A stretch of 64,000 nucleotides of DNA, taken from Opitutia bacterium. GTDB taxonomy: Bacteria; Verrucomicrobiota; Verrucomicrobiia; Opitutales; Seribacteraceae. Positions 60,426 to 64,000 of this stretch are shown piece after piece. A model generated the notes under the pieces. It was not told where the DNA came from, ran no database searches, and was given only the letters and a program-made list of their open reading frames with translations. A program made the translations under genes and the position numbers. How positions within the stretch are numbered: position 1 is the stretch's first letter; every line of letters starts with the position of its first letter. Where the stretch lies: the NCBI GenBank assembly GCA_018645475.1, contig JABGWU010000235.1, positions 29,801-93,800 of the forward strand, written 5' to 3'.

Positions 60426-62621
60426 ATGAAAAAAGCAAATTATCTGAATCTCTTATTGTTTATCTTAATAAATTTATTTTTTACGAGTTGCGATAACCCA
60501 AAACTTAAACCGCCGCGCGAGGATGATAATTCCGATCGAAAGGAAATGGGTGCAAATAACAGAAATATAGATCGGGAGTTTGCCCGTGAGTTGGCAAGGG
60601 AGTTTGGTAGGGAATTCGCCATCGAATTTGCCCGACAAATGAAAGGTTCTTCGAATAAAGTGAATATGGATTTTGCCATGGAGCTGAATTCCACGGAATC
60701 TCCTTCAGGCTTAACTGATGGGCAAGGTAAGCCTCATGCTCTGCTTGCTCATTGCTCAGAGGATGTTCTGGATTTTTATCGGAAGCACTCCGATTGTTTT
60801 TCAATTTCTTCTATGGATGAAATCCCTCAGGGTTTGATTTGGCAGGACGCGAGTGAAGGGAAGGAATTTTCTTCCTCGAAAGCAAAGAAAGGCGGGACTT
60901 GGCAAGTCTACACCAATGACTTTCCTCGTACACTCCGTACTATTGGCCCGGATGCCAATGGTGCATTCCGTTCTTACCTGCTTGATTACAATGTGATTAG
61001 CCTAGTCGAAGCACATCCCAATTCGGATAGTTATTATCCCGGTTTAGCTAAGTCTTGGGCTGTTGGGAAGGATGGAAGAACGGTATATTTTCGCTTGGAC
61101 CCCAATGCCCGTTACAGTGACGGAGAAAAAGTAAAAGTTTCTGACTTCTTTTTCTTCTTTTATTTTATGAGAAGCAAACATATCCAGGCACCTTGGTACA
61201 ATGATTTTTATGGGAAAGATAAATTTCAAAAGGTCACTATTTATGACAAGGAAACTCTTTCGATCACTTTTTACAAAGCAAAGCCGGATATCATTGAAAG
61301 AGTAGCTATTCGGGCAAAACCTGAACACTTTTATGAAGAATTGGATGGTGAATTTCTAAGCAAATATCAGTGGATCCCTGAACCTACTACAGGTGCCTAT
61401 GCCGCTTTGCCTGAAAATGTGGATAAGGGTAAGTCTATTACTTTGGTTAGACAGAAAGATTGGTGGGCGGATCAAAAGAGATTTTTTCGCTACCGATATA
61501 ATCCCGAAAAAATAAAAGTGAGTGTTGTTAGGGATCACAATAAGGCGTTCGAGATTTTTCTAAAAGGAGGACTAGATATGTTCGGATTGGCCAAGACTGA
61601 ATTTTGGTATGACAAGCTTCCTAATGATCATAAATCGGTGCAGAATGGGTATCTTTCGAAGGTGACTTTTTTTAATCAAACACCGCCACCATCTTATGCT
61701 CTACGAATCAATTCCCAGAAACCACCCTTTGACGATTTAAATGTTCGGATTGGTTTTCATCATGCGATGAATTTTGACTTGGTAATCAAGAAAATTTTCA
61801 GGAGTGATTTTGTTCGAATGAATACAGCTGCTGACGGTTATGGCGGTCGATCCCATCCAACATTGAAAGCGAGAGAGTTTTCGGTTGAACAAGCATTGGA
61901 ATATTTTGCAAAAGCCGATTTCAAGAAAAGGGGTGGTGATGGAATATTAATAAATTCTGCAGGCGAAAGGCTTTCCATTGAATTACTTACCGGCTACAAA
62001 AGATACGAGGATGTTCTCGTTGTGCTTAAGGAACAGGCTAAAAAAGCTGGACTCGAAATTAAACTAAAAGTTTTGGAACAAACGGCTGCATGGAAGGCAG
62101 CCAAGGAAAAAAATCATCAGGTTATTTTTTCGGCGTTTAATTCTTTTGTGGAACTCTTTCCAAGGTTTTGGGAGCCTTTTCATTCGGATAATGCGTATGA
62201 AGAGGAAGGAGATTCGAAATTCAATGAGGATGGTTCACTGAAAGCTAATCTGACAACCAAGGTAAATACCAATAATTACAGTCAAACGGCGGTAAGGGAT
62301 ATTGATCATTTGATCAATCAATACCGAAATGAAGAAAATTTGGATCGAATCACTGAAATGTCTCATCAATTAAGTCAAATGATTCATAATCATGCCGTTT
62401 GGGTACCTGCCTGGAAGAAGCCATGGTTAAGACTTGGACACTGGAACTGGATTAAGTTTCCTGAAGATTGGGGACCTAAAGAGACCAGAGAGTATGAGGA
62501 ATTTCAAGTCTTTTGGATAGATGAGCCGGAAAAGGATAAAATCCTTGAAGCGATGGCAAAAGATGAGCCTTTTTCAGAAAAACCTACTGTGCGAAATTAC
62601 GAGAAATATAAATCGAACTGA
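60426..62621 (+). CDS. Peptide ABC solute-binding lipoprotein with EFAR repeats (YejA-like)
   Basis: Family 5 solute-binding lipoprotein of 731 residues. The preferred ATG at 60426 gives '[22 protein letters not shown]', a clear lipobox signal; the ORF track start at 60366 lies within the permease gene. After the Cys come five tandem tetrapeptides ([20 protein letters not shown]) forming a charged helix. The binding domain has '[22 protein letters not shown]', '[23 protein letters not shown]' and '[20 protein letters not shown]', matching YejA-type proteins more than OppA. It delivers peptides to the EF-hand permease complex. Confidence 0.9.
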   Translation: MKKANYLNLLLFILINLFFTSCDNPKLKPPREDDNSDRKEMGANNRNIDREFARELAREFGREFAIEFARQMKGSSNKVNMDFAMELNSTESPSGLTDGQGKPHALLAHCSEDVLDFYRKHSDCFSISSMDEIPQGLIWQDASEGKEFSSSKAKKGGTWQVYTNDFPRTLRTIGPDANGAFRSYLLDYNVISLVEAHPNSDSYYPGLAKSWAVGKDGRTVYFRLDPNARYSDGEKVKVSDFFFFFYFMRSKHIQAPWYNDFYGKDKFQKVTIYDKETLSITFYKAKPDIIERVAIRAKPEHFYEELDGEFLSKYQWIPEPTTGAYAALPENVDKGKSITLVRQKDWWADQKRFFRYRYNPEKIKVSVVRDHNKAFEIFLKGGLDMFGLAKTEFWYDKLPNDHKSVQNGYLSKVTFFNQTPPPSYALRINSQKPPFDDLNVRIGFHHAMNFDLVIKKIFRSDFVRMNTAADGYGGRSHPTLKAREFSVEQALEYFAKADFKKRGGDGILINSAGERLSIELLTGYKRYEDVLVVLKEQAKKAGLEIKLKVLEQTAAWKAAKEKNHQVIFSAFNSFVELFPRFWEPFHSDNAYEEEGDSKFNEDGSLKANLTTKVNTNNYSQTAVRDIDHLINQYRNEENLDRITEMSHQLSQMIHNHAVWVPAWKKPWLRLGHWNWIKFPEDWGPKETREYEEFQVFWIDEPEKDKILEAMAKDEPFSEKPTVRNYEKYKSN
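60576..60635 (+). repeat. Five tandem 12-base units (tetrapeptide EFAR-type repeat)
   Basis: Five in-frame 12-base units code for [16 protein letters not shown] and EFAR, diverged at the DNA level. They follow the lipidated Cys by about 30 residues and predict a charged helical stalk. Confidence 0.85.
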
Positions 62622-62641
62622 AATACAAAATTCGTAATCGA

Positions 62642-63640
62642 ATGATCGAAAATAACCAGAATGCACCCTTACTTGAGATTAAGGATCTTTCTGTCCGATT
62701 CAAAACAGATGAGGGAGATGTGGAAGCATTGGACAAAGTCAGTTTCGAGATTCAGGCTGGGCAAACTGTTGGGGTAGTCGGTGAGTCTGGTTGTGGGAAA
62801 AGTGTCACTGCTTATTCGATCATGCGACTGCTGCCCAGACCGACGGGTAAAATTACTCACGGCAGCATTTTCTTTAAGGGCAAAAACATTCTTGATCTGA
62901 GTACCGATGCTATGCGAGATATTCGTGGCAATGAGATCGGAATGATTTTTCAGGAACCGATGAACGCTCTGAATCCTGTGCAAAAAATTGGTAAGCAAGT
63001 GAGCGAGGTTTTTCATTTGCATGATGCAAATGGGAACCATCAAGCATGGTCTAGGTCAATCGAGATGCTTAAAGCGGTCGGGATACCTTCACCGGAGGAT
63101 CGGATGCATGAATATCCTCATCAGTTATCTGGAGGTATGAGGCAAAGGGTGGTTATTGCAATGGCTTTGGCTTGCAAGCCAAAGTTAATTATAGCTGACG
63201 AACCTACCACTGCGTTGGATGTGACTGTGCAGGCACAAATTTTGGACCTTTTACAAAACTTACAAAAGGAAACGGGTTGTTCCATTCTGCTAATCACTCA
63301 TGATTTAGGCGTGATTGCAGAAACTTGTGATGAAGTATGTGTAATGTACGCAGGAAGAATGGTGGAGCGGGCCAAGACGGTTGATCTTTTTGCTCACCCT
63401 ACGCATGCTTACACTCGGGGGCTTCTTTCTTCCATCCCTCGTCTCGATGGCGTTCCGAAAACCAAACTCGTTGCGATCGAGGGGATGGTCCCCAGCCTCT
63501 CCGAACTTAAACCCGGTTGCCGTTTCGCTCCCCGGAGTGGATTGGACCATTCGCAAGAAATGCTTGAGCAGAGACCGCCTTATTTGGAAATCTCGCCCAG
63601 CCATTGGGTGGAGGCCTGTCCCGTTTGCTTCAATCCATGA
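62642..63640 (+). CDS. Oligopeptide ABC ATPase (DppD/OppD type)
   Basis: Peptide-importer ATPase of 332 residues. Walker A '[15 protein letters not shown]', Q-loop '[18 protein letters not shown]', signature '[15 protein letters not shown]', Walker B '[12 protein letters not shown]', H-loop 'LITHDLG'. The C-terminal peptide-family region has 'GCRFAPRS' and ends '[11 protein letters not shown]' with a Cys pair, as in OppD/DppD proteins that bind an iron-sulfur cluster or metal there. Separate from its partner, unlike the fused ATPase of the neighbouring importer. Its stop overlaps the next gene start (ATGA). Confidence 0.94.
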   Translation: MIENNQNAPLLEIKDLSVRFKTDEGDVEALDKVSFEIQAGQTVGVVGESGCGKSVTAYSIMRLLPRPTGKITHGSIFFKGKNILDLSTDAMRDIRGNEIGMIFQEPMNALNPVQKIGKQVSEVFHLHDANGNHQAWSRSIEMLKAVGIPSPEDRMHEYPHQLSGGMRQRVVIAMALACKPKLIIADEPTTALDVTVQAQILDLLQNLQKETGCSILLITHDLGVIAETCDEVCVMYAGRMVERAKTVDLFAHPTHAYTRGLLSSIPRLDGVPKTKLVAIEGMVPSLSELKPGCRFAPRSGLDHSQEMLEQRPPYLEISPSHWVEACPVCFNP

Positions 63641-63762
63641 GTGAGAGCGAAAATATTGTGGAGATCAACGATCTTCGGGCTCATTTCCTTGCAACGCTTG
63701 GCAAGTACGCCATGAATGAAAGCGAAAACATTTTGGAAATCGAAAACCTGCGGGTTCATTTT
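63637..63762 (+). repeat. 75-bp-period imperfect tandem duplication of a gene start
   Basis: Units 63637-63687 and 63712-63762 match at 39 of 51 bases, with most changes at third codon positions. Both begin with an in-frame ATG. Confidence 0.88.
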
Positions 63763-64000
63763 CCGGTGAGGGGAGGGGTCTTTCGACGTGCTGTGGGCTC
63801 TTGCAAGGCCGTCGATGGAGTTAGTCTTAGTTTGAAAGAGGGGCAAACCCTTGGCTTGGTCGGTGAGTCAGGTTGTGGGAAATCCACTCTTGTCAAGGCG
63901 GTCGCTCGCTTGGTCAAGACAACGGATGGGACGGTTAAGTTTCGGGGGAAAGAAGTTCTGGAATCCGGCAGTTCCGGGCTCAAGGCTTATCGTCGAGTTG
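63637..64000 (+). CDS. Oligopeptide ABC ATPase (DppF/OppF type), 3' end cut by window, duplicated N-terminus
   Basis: Open to the window end, so absent from the ORF track. The reading frame continues through Walker A '[19 protein letters not shown]'. The first 25 codons and the next stretch are near copies: '[17 protein letters not shown]' from ATG 63637 and '[17 protein letters not shown]' from ATG 63712, 75 bases apart and in the same frame. '[25 protein letters not shown]' after the second copy is the normal OppF start, so the second ATG is the ancestral start. Overlap with the DppD stop (ATGA at 63637) favours use of the first. Base composition rises in GC here. Confidence 0.9.
   Translation, partial: MSESENIVEINDLRAHFLATLGKYAMNESENILEIENLRVHFPVRGGVFRRAVGSCKAVDGVSLSLKEGQTLGLVGESGCGKSTLVKAVARLVKTTDGTVKFRGKEVLESGSSGLKAYRRV

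Noticed and set aside
1-64000. tRNA, rRNA, riboswitch, prophage or transposon
   Set aside because: No cloverleaf, conserved rRNA segment, aptamer core, integrase or transposase was recognised when reading both strands.

Overview
The window looks like a chromosome segment from a marine-type, AT-rich Gram-negative bacterium of the PVC superphylum, most likely Verrucomicrobiota. The evidence is two pairs of DUF1592/DUF1552 and DUF1549-DUF1553/DUF1501 proteins, several Gfo/Idh/MocA oxidoreductases with a ThuA protein and a nucleoside-symporter-type MFS, a TonB receptor, porins, lipoproteins, and a small basic protein of a kind I associate with Verrucomicrobiota. The phylum call is inference. Coding density is high, no non-coding stretch exceeds about 300 bases, and I see no rRNA, tRNA, CRISPR array, prophage or insertion sequence.

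Layout. 1-7.4 kb: 3' part of a large FtsX-type permease, a lipoprotein, and a cytochrome-like DUF1587/1592/1588/1585 protein with its DUF1552 partner. 7.5-10.8 kb: two unrecognised membrane-anchored proteins, one with a 120-bp tandem repeat and a C9 tract, then an alpha/beta hydrolase with Asp at the nucleophile elbow. 10.9-14.6 kb: a sugar-type cluster (Gfo/Idh/MocA, MFS, ThuA) around a 24-bp palindrome. 14.7-19.7 kb: signalling genes (PDE/HD protein, response regulator with degenerate HD-GYP, histidine kinase, SUMF1-like lipoprotein). 19.7-21.7 kb: an HtrA-type protease overlapping a pseudo-protease paralogue. 21.8-27.8 kb: a phosphate block (a solute-binding-like protein, PhoB/PhoR-like pair, phosphate-selective-type porin, Na/Pi cotransporter with PhoU-like tail) with an 11-bp direct repeat resembling a Pho box. 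27.9-30.6 kb: ABC ATPase, FtsX permease and DUF3299 lipoprotein, the same order as the zinc-linked PA4064-PA4066 genes of Pseudomonas. 30.6-34.9 kb: cyclophilin and the DUF1501/DUF1553 pair. 35-41.4 kb: a minus-strand run of HupE-like protein, small CxxC protein, Met/His-rich outer-membrane protein, MFS and TonB receptor, probably metal uptake or handling. 41.5-46.9 kb: a small exported Lys-rich protein, a Tro/Mnt/Znu-type metal ABC importer in which one permease carries a DtxR-like domain, and a divergent DtxR-family repressor. 47-50.4 kb: sugar isomerase and two oxidoreductases. 50.4-52.2 kb: small basic protein, exported protein, OGG1-type glycosylase. 52.2-64 kb: two complete oligopeptide-type ABC importers placed back to back; one has a permease with two EF-hand loops.

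The main themes are nutrient scavenging (phosphate, metals, peptides, sugars) and degradation of sugar-like or sulfated/polymeric substrates. The least ordinary items are the EF-hand permease, the permease-DtxR fusion beside a separate DtxR regulator, the duplicated start of the last ATPase gene, and a solute-binding lipoprotein whose signal peptide lacks a standard start codon. All functions are read from sequence motifs without database searches.
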